A stretch of 64,000 nucleotides of DNA from Paenibacillus auburnensis (GCF_927798115.1 NZ_CAKMMG010000001.1:1116001-1180000); one strand, 5' to 3'; shown: positions 8,658-18,078, numbered from the stretch's first letter. The notes: generated from the sequence alone by a model not told the origin. A program made the numbers and translations.

Positions 8658-9434
8658 TCATCTGCCTCCAGGTCTGATTTTAATCCAGGGACGACCGTTA
8701 TCCCATTCAACATCGACGGGAATATCAAAAGTAGCCAAGATCATATCTTTCGTTAACACTTCTTCTTTGGGGCCGGAGCCCGCCAGCTTTCCGTCACGGA
8801 TCAGCGCCACATGGGAGAAAAGCGGTACGATTTCCTCAACATGATGTGTGACATAGACTACCGAAACATTCCGCTGCTTCAGCTTGTCAATCTCTGCAAG
8901 CATTTTCTCACGTTCATAGAGATCAAGTCCGGCACAAGGCTCGTCCATGATGAGCAGCTTAGGGTCGGCCATCAGGCATCTGGCCAGCATTGCCTTTTTG
9001 CGCTCTCCCTGAGACAGGGTTCCGAACGGATGATAGGCGAGATCACCCAGATTCATATCTTCAAGCAGCTTAACTGCCTGTTCCTGTACCTGCTGCGGAA
9101 TCGCCTGATAGAAGCGAAGATAAGCGTAGGCGCCGGTGGCAACCACTTCCCATACAGGATCGCTGAGCGACAGCTTTTCCATCAGCGAAGGGCCGATGTA
9201 ACCAATTTCCTTGCGTACCTCACGCAGATCGCATTGGCCGTATTTATAACCGAGCACCTCAACGGATCCGCTACTCGGGAATAAATATCCGGTCATCATC
9301 TCCAGAATTGTGGTCTTGCCTGAGCCGTTGCGCCCAAGAATGACCCAGTTCTCACCCTGCTTCATTTCCAGTGATACATCGTCAAGAATCAGGCTTTGTT
9401 CTCTCCGCAGCGTTAGATGTTGTAATGATATCAT
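8658..9434 (-). CDS. orphan ABC transporter ATP-binding protein (YlmA-like)
   Basis: A 258-aa single nucleotide-binding domain with Walker A GRNGSGKTT (about 34-42), signature TLSQGERKK, Walker B LLIMDEPCAGLD and switch His in VTHHVEEI. It resembles the iron/molybdate-type ATPases (YlmA, ModF half). No permease or binding-protein gene adjoins it, so its membrane partner is elsewhere or it acts alone. It begins directly after the thioredoxin stop codon, with GGAGAG inside that gene as ribosome site, and is followed after one base by the methyltransferase. Confidence 0.85.
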   Translation of the reverse strand: MISLQHLTLRREQSLILDDVSLEMKQGENWVILGRNGSGKTTILEMMTGYLFPSSGSVEVLGYKYGQCDLREVRKEIGYIGPSLMEKLSLSDPVWEVVATGAYAYLRFYQAIPQQVQEQAVKLLEDMNLGDLAYHPFGTLSQGERKKAMLARCLMADPKLLIMDEPCAGLDLYEREKMLAEIDKLKQRNVSVVYVTHHVEEIVPLFSHVALIRDGKLAGSGPKEEVLTKDMILATFDIPVDVEWDNGRPWIKIRPGGR

Positions 9435-9767
9435 TTATGAGGTCACTCTCCTTATGAATTCCAGCATCCGTTCTACAGAGCCCATTGAATAATAAATTTC
9501 CGGTTCAGCAATCCGGTCAGCAGAGGTCACCAGAAGTGCTGGCACGCTGGATATACGGTACCGGCTGACCAGCCCCGGCAGCATATTTATATTAGCTTCG
9601 GCTATAACCAGCTCAGCAGGCAGGAGATGCGAGGCAACCTCCAGCATGCGCCGGGCGGCCTTACAGGTACCGCACAGCGGGGTATGCAGGAATACAACCA
9701 AAGGCTCACCGGACTGAATCAGCTCCTCCATAAGCTCCTGCTCGCTCAAGCTTTTAAATTCTGTCAT
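9435..9767 (-). CDS. thioredoxin-family protein
   Basis: Small cytoplasmic thiol-disulfide protein of 110 aa with a thioredoxin fold. The active site CGTC is at about residue 32 (HTPLCGTCKAAR), and the cis-Pro is in SVPALL near 77. CGTC differs from the CGPC of housekeeping thioredoxin, which suggests a YtpP/YusE-like accessory role. The ATG overlaps the stop of the cREC gene by four bases and the stop abuts the ABC ATPase start, so it is embedded in the DNA-repair operon. Confidence 0.88.
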   Translation of the reverse strand: MTEFKSLSEQELMEELIQSGEPLVVFLHTPLCGTCKAARRMLEVASHLLPAELVIAEANINMLPGLVSRYRISSVPALLVTSADRIAEPEIYYSMGSVERMLEFIRRVTS

Positions 9768-10108
9768 TTACCGGCCGCTCCTGCAGCGATCCCGGCAAGC
9801 ACTTCATCAGTAACCGGCCCATTGTACAATTCGGTTCCCTCTGGTCTTGCGACATAAAGCAGCTCATACATTTCTCTGCGGCCCCAGCTGCTGGAGGTAT
9901 GCAGGTAAATTTGGCGCGGAAACAGCCCCTCAAGCACCATACGTCTGCACACCTCATCCCCGCTGTAATCATCCGGCCCCATGTCATAATCGAGCGACAA
10001 TATATTAACCTCGCACTCACGCAAGAGCAGCAGGCATTCTTCAGTTGTTCTTGCCAGCGTAAAACCCTGCGGCAGCTTGCGGCAATCGTCCATAAATATA
10101 TTAATCAC
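9764..10108 (-). CDS. cyclic-phosphate-processing-receiver (cREC) domain protein
   Basis: A 114-aa stand-alone receiver-like protein. It begins INIFMDDCRKLPQGF with the paired Asp of receivers, carries LSLDYDMG with the acceptor-position Asp near residue 40, and ends in a short helix. Its shape fits the cREC family described from comparative genomics as linked to cyclic-phosphate or nucleic-acid end processing. That functional link is knowledge about the family; nothing here proves it. It sits two bases after endonuclease IV and overlaps thioredoxin by four bases, consistent with a role beside DNA repair. Confidence 0.72.
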   Translation of the reverse strand: MINIFMDDCRKLPQGFTLARTTEECLLLLRECEVNILSLDYDMGPDDYSGDEVCRRMVLEGLFPRQIYLHTSSSWGRREMYELLYVARPEGTELYNGPVTDEVLAGIAAGAAGK

Positions 10109-10110
10109 GG

Positions 10111-10968
10111 CTACTCCTCCGCTTCATACCATTTCAGCACAGCTGCAATTTCCTGGCGGTGGCTTCCGTCAGGCCCTTTCGCGGTCTCCATGGCAACAAC
10201 CGCATGACGGATGGGCTCTGAGAGCAGCAGCTCCCGCAGACTGTGCTCCCCGATATAGCCCTTCCCGACCCCGGCATGCCTGTCCCTCCGCAAACCGAAG
10301 GGAAATAATGAATCATTCAGATGAACCGCAGTAAGATTACGCCAATAATCCAGTTCAGTCCCGCGCTGCAGCAGCTTCTCTGTCTGCTCGGGATTCCAGA
10401 TCCCAGCGGCAAAAGCATGGCATGTATCAAAACAGAACCCGATCTTCTCCGGAAAACGGCTAAGCTCACGGACTTTGACCAGCTCTTCGAGTGTCATGCC
10501 TTCACTTCCGTGATTGCCGGCCTGATTCTCGATCAGCAGCTTTGCCCGGCCATCCCAGGAGCTAAGGGTATCGTTCATACATTGTATAATATTTTGGTAG
10601 CCTTGTAACGGCTCCATTCCGGCAAAATGTCCAAAATGCACTACAATACCAAGCGAGCCGCAAGCCTCGGCGATCTCCAGATCATTGCGCAGTGACGCTA
10701 CCATTACCGATCTGGATGCAGCGCCCGTTGTATCAGCCGCCATATTGGTCGGGTAAGGGGTGTGGGCGATGGAGACCATATTGTGCTTGCGGCAAAAAGC
10801 GGCGCAGTCCTCCGCATCCCGCCTATCAAGCGGCTTCGGCTTCAGACTGCGCGGATTTTTCGGAAAATATTGAAAACATGCCGCACCGCTCTCCCAGGCA
10901 AAACGGGCCGCTCGGCCGTATCCGCCGCGGATGCTGACATGAGCCCCGATTTTGGGGCTACCCTTCAT
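10111..10968 (-). CDS. nfo: endonuclease IV (AP endonuclease)
   Basis: Cuts DNA 5' of abasic sites in base-excision repair. The 285-aa TIM-barrel protein shows the zinc-ligand motifs in order: GAHVSI at the N-terminus, AHTPYPTN near residue 70, VVHFGH near 109, LLIENQAG near 145, FCFDTCHAFAAG near 180, HLNDS near 217, RDRHAGVGKGYIG near 228 and AMETAKG near 260. Its start lies 11 bases inside the 3' end of the upstream glycosylase gene, a natural coupling, because glycosylase products are its substrates. Confidence 0.95.
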   Translation of the reverse strand: MKGSPKIGAHVSIRGGYGRAARFAWESGAACFQYFPKNPRSLKPKPLDRRDAEDCAAFCRKHNMVSIAHTPYPTNMAADTTGAASRSVMVASLRNDLEIAEACGSLGIVVHFGHFAGMEPLQGYQNIIQCMNDTLSSWDGRAKLLIENQAGNHGSEGMTLEELVKVRELSRFPEKIGFCFDTCHAFAAGIWNPEQTEKLLQRGTELDYWRNLTAVHLNDSLFPFGLRRDRHAGVGKGYIGEHSLRELLLSEPIRHAVVAMETAKGPDGSHRQEIAAVLKWYEAEE

Positions 10969-11773
10969 GCTGGCAGTCCGGGCAATAGAACACCTTGCGT
11001 CCGGTCAGCTCTGTTTTGACAATGGTTCCCCCGCCGCGCAGGCATGGTTCGCCTTCCCGGTCATATACTTTACACTGATCATTATACGAGCCGGTAACGG
11101 TATCGCCGGCCATAAACGGCATCTCCATGTATCCGCCGATTTCGGTTGCTTCCGTCAGTACTTTGCGCATACTCTCGTACAAGCGGTTGATGGCCTCCGG
11201 CGGCAGGTTCTGCACAAGCGTAGAAGGCAGCAGCCTGGCTTCAAAAGCAATCTCATCCGCGTAGCAGTTGCCGATTCCCGCCATAACCTGCTGATTCACA
11301 AGCAGACTTTTTAGCGCCCCTCTCCGGCCCTTCAGCAGCGCAGCGAACCGCTCTGCGGTCATCCGGCGGTCCAGCAACTCAGGTCCCAGCTTGCCCATGG
11401 CCGCTTCGCTTTCCTTCACCGACAGCAGATGCAGGTACCCCAGACGCAGACCCATGAAGTATAGAATATGGTCACCAAATGCCAATTCCACCTGTGTGCT
11501 CCGTTCAGGACGCTCCTCCTCCGTGCCGTAATACAATATGCCGCCCAGCATCAGGTGAAGCAGCAATCTGCGCCCGTCATGCAGGTGGAACAAAATATGC
11601 TTCGCCCGGCGTTCCACAAAAACGATACGGGCACCGAGTAATGCGTTCCTAAAGTCCCCGGCCTCCATATTGATGGTTTTCTCTCTGTTCACGGTCACAC
11701 CTGTAATCGGAACATTTATAAGATGCTGACTGAGCAGCTTTCTGTAATTCTCCATTTCCGGCAATTCCGGCAT
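10958..11773 (-). CDS. Fpg/Nei-family DNA glycosylase (MutM-like)
   Basis: Bifunctional glycosylase/AP lyase for oxidised bases. The 271-aa protein starts MPELPEME, giving the essential N-terminal Pro and Glu, and has the Lys in RRAKHILFHL. A helix-two-turn-helix follows (VNQQVMAGIGNCYADEI). The C-terminal zinc finger is unusual: Cys in QCKVYD and EPCLRGGG precede YCPDC, so the normal C-X2-C first pair is replaced by C-X9-C. The loop usually written DxRxFG reads GLRLGY. Substrate preference may therefore differ from 8-oxoguanine. ATG 11773 has AAGGGA upstream. It is the first gene of the operon and overlaps nfo. Confidence 0.88.
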   Translation of the reverse strand: MPELPEMENYRKLLSQHLINVPITGVTVNREKTINMEAGDFRNALLGARIVFVERRAKHILFHLHDGRRLLLHLMLGGILYYGTEEERPERSTQVELAFGDHILYFMGLRLGYLHLLSVKESEAAMGKLGPELLDRRMTAERFAALLKGRRGALKSLLVNQQVMAGIGNCYADEIAFEARLLPSTLVQNLPPEAINRLYESMRKVLTEATEIGGYMEMPFMAGDTVTGSYNDQCKVYDREGEPCLRGGGTIVKTELTGRKVFYCPDCQHEG

Positions 11774-11819
11774 TCAACATCGTCCCTTCTAGGTTGGTAA
11801 CAAACTCACACCTTTGCCA

Positions 11820-12608
11820 TTATACACCGAGCATCGATATTAGTTCAGCTAAATCGCTGCAAATTTCATCCGGTGTCACGCCTGTTACTGTTTTATAGTG
11901 TTCAAGATTGTCCTGAGTAGTCAAGCCTGTCAGCACAAGGATCGTCCGGCAACCCGCATTGGCCCCCGCCGAAATATCCGTCCGCATATTATCGCCGACC
12001 ACAACAGCCTCTTCCTGCTTAATGCCCAGCACCGACACGGCATAATTGATCAGGTGTGATTCCGGTTTGCCGATAACTACTGGCGACACACCGCTAGCGG
12101 CTTCGATGGCTGCAGCAAGCGTCCCCGCTCCCGGCATCACTCCGTCATCCGACGGCAGCATCAGATCGGGATTAGTCAGCACAAATTTCGCACCGCCCAT
12201 GATCCAGCGGGAAGCCTGTGCCAGTGAATCATATGTAAAAGATCTGTAGATGCCCTGCACAACATATTGCGGGTCATCTGTGACAATCGTCAAGCCAGCT
12301 ACGGCGCAGGCTTCAATCAGGCCCTCTTCTCCCAGTATCGCCACCCTAGCTTCCGGTGATTCCTCAGCGATATAGCGTGCAGCTGCCAGCGAGGAAGTGC
12401 AGACTTCACCCGCCTTGGCTTCAATGCCCATTCCGCTCAGATGTGCGGCTACATTAGCGGGGGTCCGCGAAGAATTGTTCGTTACAAACAAAAAAGGTAT
12501 ACCTGCCGCACGTAGCCCTGCTACCAGTTCATCAGCGCCGGGGATCATCCGGCCACCGTGAAATAAAGTTCCATCCAGATCAATGAGCAAGCCTCCGATA
12601 TCCTTCAT
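11820..12608 (-). CDS. HAD-IIA family sugar-phosphate phosphatase (NagD/AraL-like)
   Basis: A 262-aa phosphatase with nucleophile motif LLIDLDGTLFHG at residue 6, FVTNNSSRTP near 40, the C2 cap, IGKPES near 180 and VVGDNMRTDI near 200. This is the HAD subfamily IIA that includes NagD, AraL and p-nitrophenyl phosphatases. It probably removes phosphate from small metabolites. GGAGGGGG stands before ATG 12608. It lies 46 bases downstream of the repair operon start on the same strand and may be transcribed first. Confidence 0.9.
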   Translation of the reverse strand: MKDIGGLLIDLDGTLFHGGRMIPGADELVAGLRAAGIPFLFVTNNSSRTPANVAAHLSGMGIEAKAGEVCTSSLAAARYIAEESPEARVAILGEEGLIEACAVAGLTIVTDDPQYVVQGIYRSFTYDSLAQASRWIMGGAKFVLTNPDLMLPSDDGVMPGAGTLAAAIEAASGVSPVVIGKPESHLINYAVSVLGIKQEEAVVVGDNMRTDISAGANAGCRTILVLTGLTTQDNLEHYKTVTGVTPDEICSDLAELISMLGV

Positions 12609-12957
12609 AATCCCCCTCCAGTTCCTTTGGATATTTAATTAACACCATTAATTAGTAATCTCATTAATTTTAGAAACCAGCTTTTATTACCGCTCTAATT
12701 TCAGCTGTGCCGTTACAGAACACAAGATTATATGTGGTTAACAGGCAGGATAATCCCGCCCTCATTTCGCCATATTCTCCTCTGCTTCGTACGCTTGCTA
12801 AGGCTCTTTTGCTTAAATTTTAACATCCTTAGTCGAACGTTAGCGAACCGCTGCAGCGTCAGGCTATTTTTGACACTACCCTGTCATTTCCTGCGCTTTC
12901 CCGGAAAATAATTTGATTTCCTCAGCCATTTCCCCGGGGATTTCCCAGCTTCTCCGC
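12609..12957. other. 349-base intergenic region
   Basis: AT-rich near 12640-12690, otherwise mixed. I see no open frame with a ribosome site, no clear terminator and no riboswitch-like structure. It should hold the promoter of the HAD gene and the end of the RNase Z transcript. Confidence 0.5.
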
Positions 12958-13887
12958 TTACTTTCTCCGGTATACGGGGAAGGTGCAGAACTCCTCAGCA
13001 AGCAGGGTTTGAGGGAAAATCGCCTGTGCTTCCTCCAGTAATGGAGTCAACTCCTCCTGTGACACGTAACGCGAACTGAAGTGAGTCAGCAACAGTTCAC
13101 GGCCTTCCGCTTCTCGGGCCAGTTCTGCCGCCTGGACAGCAGTGCTGTGGTGATACTGGTAAGCCATCTCCGCCAGATCATGGGCGAAAGTTGCTTCATG
13201 GATAATTAGATCAGCCCCCTGCGCCAGCGGCAGACTCCCCGGGCAAGGTCTGGTATCCCCCAGAATGGTTACGATGCGCCCTTTTTTGGGCTCATGGACC
13301 ACTTCGGAAGCCCGGATTGCTACTCCGCTCTCCGTAGTCACATCTTCGCCCTTCTTGAGCTTACCATATAACGGGCCAGGCTTAAGTCCATAGCTCTGGA
13401 GCAGCTCCGTGTTCAGACTGCCCGGGCTGTCTTTCTCCGTTACCCGGTATCCATAGCTGTCAATCCGGTGCTCCAGCAGACCCGCCTCAACCTTAAAGGT
13501 TTCATCCTCAAATACCAGCCCGCCGGTATGCTCCACAATCTCGAGCTTGTAAGGCATGCGTGATTGGCTTACGGACAAGGAAACGTCCAGGAAAGCCTTC
13601 AGTCCCGGAGGACCATACACTGTCAGAGGAGCCGTGCCGCCCTGATACCCCCGGCTGGACAGCAGCCCCGGCAAGCCGAAAAGATGATCACCATGCAAAT
13701 GGGTAACAAACAGCTTCTCCAGCTTGCCCAGCCGCAGCGGTGAACGCAGCACCTGATGCTGTGTCCCTTCTCCGCAATCGAACATCCAGAAACTGCGTCG
13801 TTCCTCCATCAGTCTGAGGACAATCGAGGTTACATTGCGCTGCAGTGTGGGAACACCGGCATTCGTGCCAAGAAAATAAATTTCCAT
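12958..13887 (-). CDS. rnz: ribonuclease Z
   Basis: Metallo-beta-lactamase-fold endonuclease that removes 3' trailers from tRNA precursors lacking encoded CCA. The 309-aa protein has IYFLGTNAGVPT at the N-terminus, FDCGEGTQHQ near 47, zinc motif THLHGDHLFGLPG near 63, GDTRPCP near 210 and final His in LLTHFSSRY near 270. I chose ATG 13887, with AAGGAGG at normal spacing; the longer frame to 13923 lacks a ribosome site. It appears monocistronic. Confidence 0.95.
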   Translation of the reverse strand: MEIYFLGTNAGVPTLQRNVTSIVLRLMEERRSFWMFDCGEGTQHQVLRSPLRLGKLEKLFVTHLHGDHLFGLPGLLSSRGYQGGTAPLTVYGPPGLKAFLDVSLSVSQSRMPYKLEIVEHTGGLVFEDETFKVEAGLLEHRIDSYGYRVTEKDSPGSLNTELLQSYGLKPGPLYGKLKKGEDVTTESGVAIRASEVVHEPKKGRIVTILGDTRPCPGSLPLAQGADLIIHEATFAHDLAEMAYQYHHSTAVQAAELAREAEGRELLLTHFSSRYVSQEELTPLLEEAQAIFPQTLLAEEFCTFPVYRRK

Positions 13888-14022
13888 CCTAAATCCTCCT
13901 TTCCTTCTTCTTCGAATGAACACGCGGCCTTTGCCGCCGCATCTCTGAAATGAATTTTACCCTTTTTGGGAGAGGAAATCATCTTTACCTGTATCCTTCC
14001 CAAAATAACTTCATACTCCAGC

Positions 14023-14046
14023 AAAAAACCTCCCTGTACGGGAGGT
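14023..14046 (-). terminator. Rho-independent terminator of metH
   Basis: Perfect 7-bp stem ACCTCCC / GGGAGGT with a 5-base loop, followed on the minus strand by six T. Confidence 0.9.
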
Positions 14047-14099
14047 CCGCTGTGAAGGGGTTCTCCCCCTTCCGATCAGTTGTGTATCCTCAAGAGAGT

Positions 14100-17000
14100 C
14101 TATAGCTTCTCCACATTAAAATACTGTGCTTCCGGATGGGCGAAAACCATTGCCGATACTGAAGCTTCCGGCTCCATCATAAAGCCTTCAGTCAGATGAA
14201 CGCCGATATCCTCCGGAGAGAGGAGCTTAAACAGCGGCCCCTGATCCTCAAGATCCGGACAAGCCGGATAACCGAAGGATACGCGGATCCCCTGGTAACG
14301 TGCACCATGTCTCTGCTTCATGGTCATATCGGCAGGATCAGGGAAGCCCCAGGTATCCCGCATCATATGATGGACACGCTCGGCCAGGCCTTCGGCAACC
14401 TCCAGCGCCACGGCCTGCAAGGCATGGGAGCGGAGATAGTCGCCTTTTTCCTTCAGCTCTGTCGACATTTCACGGACCCCATGGCCCGCGGTCACGACCA
14501 GGAACCCGACGTAGTCCATGATGCCGCTGTCCACCGATTTCAGGAAATCGGCGAGGCAAAGGTAAGGTTCAACATTCTGCCGCGGAAACGTAAAGGTATG
14601 CAGAATGTTGGCGGTGTTCTGCGGGTCGTAGATCAGAATATCATTGCCCCGGGATTGTGCCGGGAAGAATTGGTACATCGCATGCGGCGTAATCGTACCT
14701 TCAAGGATTGCCTGATGCAGAATATCGTCCACCGTTTCCTTAAGCTCTACCGTACGCGGATCTCCGGCGGCAAGCTGGGCTTCCACTGAACCGCGCAGAC
14801 CCAGGTGATGGCCAAGCAGCATCTGCATATTCACATAGGGAACAATATGGCCCAGCGGATAGCTGCGCAGGACATGGCGTTCCAAATCCGGCGGGGTGAA
14901 CACAGGTGCGTCTGCTGAGATCTTCGAACGGACAGCCCGGGTCAGGACCGGAAGCTCCTGCTGCGGAGCCACAACGACAGCCGCTTCTGCTTCCTGGCGC
15001 ACTTCTTCCTCAATCTTCACCCGTTCCTCCGGATTCATCAGCCGGTTAGCGATATCCAATCCATCCATAGCATCCTTGGCGTACAGGACAAGGCCATCAT
15101 ATTCCGGGCGGATGCGTGTCTTGGTGAATTTACGTGTCAGAGCAGCGCCGCCTACCATAATAGGCACATCAATTCCTGCAGAACGCAGATCCTGAGCGGT
15201 TGTAACCATCTGCTGTGCCGATTTGACCAAGAGGCCCGAGAGCCCGATCGCATCGGCCTTTTCCCGTTTGAATGCTTCAATGATATTCTCCGGTGGTACC
15301 TTTATACCCAGATTGATGATCTCATAACCGTTGTTGGACAGGATAATCTCGACCAGATTTTTGCCGATATCATGCACATCCCCTTTGACGGTGGCCAGCA
15401 TAATCTTCCCCTTCACAGAGGTCTCATCCTTCTGCATAAATTGCTCCAGATGTCCGACAGAAGCCTTCATCACTTCAGCGCTTTGCAGTACCTCAGCAAC
15501 GATCAATTCATTGTTATTAAACAGTCTGCCAACCTCGGACATTCCAGCCATCAGCGGACCATTGATGATTTCCAGCGGACCGCTTTTCGTCAGGGCTTCA
15601 TTCAGGTCAGGAATCAAACCTTCCTTGGTGCCTTCAACAACGTAAGAGGCGAGCCGTTCCTCCAGCGAAAGATTGGATATCTTCTCTTTCTTCTCCACTT
15701 TCTTCTCACGAAAAGCTGCAACGAATGCTGCCAGCGTCTCATCATTGGTGTTGTAGATCAATTCTTCGGCCAGACGGCGCTCTTCTTCCGGAATGGAGGC
15801 ATACCGTTCAACCTTCTCGGTATTTACAATCGCATAATCCAGTCCGGCTTTGGTGCATTCATACAGAAAGACCGAGTTCAGGACCTCGCGTCCCGCTTCC
15901 GGAAGCCCGAACGAAACGTTACTGATCCCCAGAATCGTATGCACCGCAGGTAAAGCTTCCTTGATCAGGCGGATGCCATCAATCGTTTCTTTGGCGGAAC
16001 CGATATACTGCTCATCTCCGGTACCGACAGGAAACACCAGCGTGTCAAAGATCAGATCCTCTGCAGCCAGTCCGTACTTGTTCACAAGCAGATCGTAAGA
16101 GCGTTTGGCAACCTCCAGCTTGTCTGACGCTTTAATCGCCTGTCCGGTTTCGTCAATCGTCCCTACGACAATTGCCGCCCCGTACTTATGAATCAGCGGA
16201 GTTACCAGCTCGAATTTCTCTTCACCATCTTCAAGGTTAATGGAGTTAATAATCGCCTTGCCCTGGCAATATTGCAGCGCCAGATCAATCACCTTAGGAT
16301 CAGTGGTATCGATCATCAGCGGTACCTTAACCTTTTTGACTACGAGTTCCAGGAATTGCTTAATGTCTTCGCTCTCATCGCGGTCCGGGTCCTGCACACA
16401 GACATCGATCACCTGCGCACCGCTCTTAACCTGAGCACGGGCTATTTCCGAAGCTTCCTCGTATTTGCCTTCCACGATCAGACGTTTGAATTTCCGTGAG
16501 CCCAGCACGTTCGTGCGTTCACCGACCATGTAAGGACGATTGTCACTCTCTACATAAACAGGCTCAATCCCTGACAATGCCGGCGGGTGAGATCCATCCA
16601 GCTTGCGGGGTTCGTAGGTTGTTAGCAGCTCGGCCATTGCCCGGATATGATCCGGAGTTGTTCCGCAGCAGCCTCCGGCGATGTTCAGCCAGCCCTTTTC
16701 AGCAAAGCCTGCCAGCTTACGGGCCAGTGAATCCGGAGATTCATGATAGTTCCCGTTCTCATCCGGCAATCCGGCATTCGGATAACAGCTCACAGCCGCC
16801 GAAGAAATCGCTGACAGGGAGCGGATATGATCGCGCATGAACTCCGGTCCGGTCGCACAGTTAAGTCCGATGGAGATCGGCTTCAGGTGCTCAAGCGAGA
16901 TGTAAAAGGCTTCAATATTCTGACCCGCCAGAGTTGTTCCCATCGGTTCAATCGTTCCCGAGATCATAACAGGCAATGTAATACCCGTCTGCTCAAAAGC

Positions 17001-17537
17001 ATTTCTGATCCCGATACTGCCTGCCTTCACATTTAATGTATCCTGGGAAGTCTCCAGCAGCAGAGCATCCACTTTTCCGTCAATAAGGGCAACGGCCTGC
17101 TCCTGATAACTGCTAACCAGCTCCTGAAAAGTCACGCCTCCGGTCACGGAGAGCGTCTTCGTGGTCGGCCCCATTGCGCCGATCACATAACGGGGATGTT
17201 CAGGCGTATCGTATTTGTCTACGGCGTTCCGGGCAAGCCTAGCTGCTTCCAGATTAATCTCCCGTGCCCGCTGGGGAATATCATATTCCGCAAGCACCAC
17301 AGAAGTCGCACCAAAAGTGTTCGTCTCAATCAAATCCGCGCCGGCTTCAAGATATTTTTCATGGATGTCCTGAATAACCTCCGGCCGGGTAAGCACCAGC
17401 ATTTCATTACAGCCGTCCAAGTCTTCTCCGCCAAAATCCTCACCGGTAAGGGGCACTTGTTGAATCATTGTACCCATTGCTCCATCCAGAATCAGTATGC
17501 GCTGCTGCAAGCTTTCAGCAAGTGTATATTTAGCCAC
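14100..17537 (-). CDS. metH: cobalamin-dependent methionine synthase
   Basis: Transfers methyl from methyltetrahydrofolate to homocysteine through methylcobalamin. The 1145-aa protein has all four modules. The homocysteine domain (1-325) has zinc ligands Cys227 (GLNCATG) and Cys290/291 (GGCCGTTPDH). The pterin domain spans about 345-600 (GERTNVLGSRKFK). The B12 cap and binding domain spans about 640-870, with DVHDIGKN supplying the cobalt-ligand His. The C-terminal reactivation domain has RVSFGYPACPD for S-adenosylmethionine. The start is GTG 17537, seven bases after GGGGGG; an overlapping ATG is out of frame. No cobalamin or SAM riboswitch was recognised in the short leader (17538-17655). 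Confidence 0.96.
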   Translation of the reverse strand: MAKYTLAESLQQRILILDGAMGTMIQQVPLTGEDFGGEDLDGCNEMLVLTRPEVIQDIHEKYLEAGADLIETNTFGATSVVLAEYDIPQRAREINLEAARLARNAVDKYDTPEHPRYVIGAMGPTTKTLSVTGGVTFQELVSSYQEQAVALIDGKVDALLLETSQDTLNVKAGSIGIRNAFEQTGITLPVMISGTIEPMGTTLAGQNIEAFYISLEHLKPISIGLNCATGPEFMRDHIRSLSAISSAAVSCYPNAGLPDENGNYHESPDSLARKLAGFAEKGWLNIAGGCCGTTPDHIRAMAELLTTYEPRKLDGSHPPALSGIEPVYVESDNRPYMVGERTNVLGSRKFKRLIVEGKYEEASEIARAQVKSGAQVIDVCVQDPDRDESEDIKQFLELVVKKVKVPLMIDTTDPKVIDLALQYCQGKAIINSINLEDGEEKFELVTPLIHKYGAAIVVGTIDETGQAIKASDKLEVAKRSYDLLVNKYGLAAEDLIFDTLVFPVGTGDEQYIGSAKETIDGIRLIKEALPAVHTILGISNVSFGLPEAGREVLNSVFLYECTKAGLDYAIVNTEKVERYASIPEEERRLAEELIYNTNDETLAAFVAAFREKKVEKKEKISNLSLEERLASYVVEGTKEGLIPDLNEALTKSGPLEIINGPLMAGMSEVGRLFNNNELIVAEVLQSAEVMKASVGHLEQFMQKDETSVKGKIMLATVKGDVHDIGKNLVEIILSNNGYEIINLGIKVPPENIIEAFKREKADAIGLSGLLVKSAQQMVTTAQDLRSAGIDVPIMVGGAALTRKFTKTRIRPEYDGLVLYAKDAMDGLDIANRLMNPEERVKIEEEVRQEAEAAVVVAPQQELPVLTRAVRSKISADAPVFTPPDLERHVLRSYPLGHIVPYVNMQMLLGHHLGLRGSVEAQLAAGDPRTVELKETVDDILHQAILEGTITPHAMYQFFPAQSRGNDILIYDPQNTANILHTFTFPRQNVEPYLCLADFLKSVDSGIMDYVGFLVVTAGHGVREMSTELKEKGDYLRSHALQAVALEVAEGLAERVHHMMRDTWGFPDPADMTMKQRHGARYQGIRVSFGYPACPDLEDQGPLFKLLSPEDIGVHLTEGFMMEPEASVSAMVFAHPEAQYFNVEKL

Positions 17538-17655
17538 TTCATATCCCCCCAGAAAAACGTTAGAGTAAGTTTAGCAGAATAAAGCAAAATCGGAAAGCCT
17601 TCCTTTCCACTCTGCATAATTGTTATTATTTGTAGGCAGTCCTCAGGAACCATTA

Positions 17656-18078
17656 TTAAGGTAATACAGTGAGTTCTTTACTCGGCATGGAATGCTGTGT
17701 GCGGGCCGTTACATGGGATGTAACGCTATATTTGCCCTCTTGAGCAAAGCTGCCTTCAGCCTCATATGTACCGCTCCCGGAGGATGTTCCTTTCAGCTCC
17801 AGCTTTATAGATTCATCATTTATGTTCACGATTTCAAAGAGCACTTCCTTGGCATCATCTACCGCTTCACCGGCCTGAGTAACCACCGCTTTAAAGCTTA
17901 CTGGCTCGTGTACCTTGACTTGCTCCGGACTCCAGCTCAGCTCGACCTTAATCGGTTCCATGGAGACGTTTACGGCAGCCTGCATATGGTTATGCTCTGA
18001 ACTGTTTTTTGAACATCCTCCTAGTGTTGACATCGAGACAATAAATAAAAGTGCTATGAGCTGCTTAGGTTTGATCAT
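17656..18078 (-). CDS. YtkA-like domain lipoprotein
   Basis: A 140-aa exported lipoprotein. The signal sequence ends in lipobox TLGGC near residue 22, followed by a His-containing stretch (SEHNHMQAA) and one YtkA/FixH-like beta domain with SWSPEQVKVHEPVSFKAVV. The family is found in Gram-positive bacteria, often near copper or oxidase functions, but its role is unproved. ATG 18078 is chosen because GGAGG lies seven bases upstream. It stands alone between metH and a terminator. Confidence 0.8.
   Translation of the reverse strand: MIKPKQLIALLFIVSMSTLGGCSKNSSEHNHMQAAVNVSMEPIKVELSWSPEQVKVHEPVSFKAVVTQAGEAVDDAKEVLFEIVNINDESIKLELKGTSSGSGTYEAEGSFAQEGKYSVTSHVTARTQHSMPSKELTVLP

Noticed and set aside
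13830-14024. 64-codon minus-strand frame before rnz
   Set aside because: It overlaps the rnz start, has a weak ribosome site and no recognisable features; kept out as probable leader sequence.
17538-17655. Cobalamin or SAM riboswitch before metH
   Set aside because: Leader is only about 118 bases and shows no B12-box or SAM-box conserved cores by eye.
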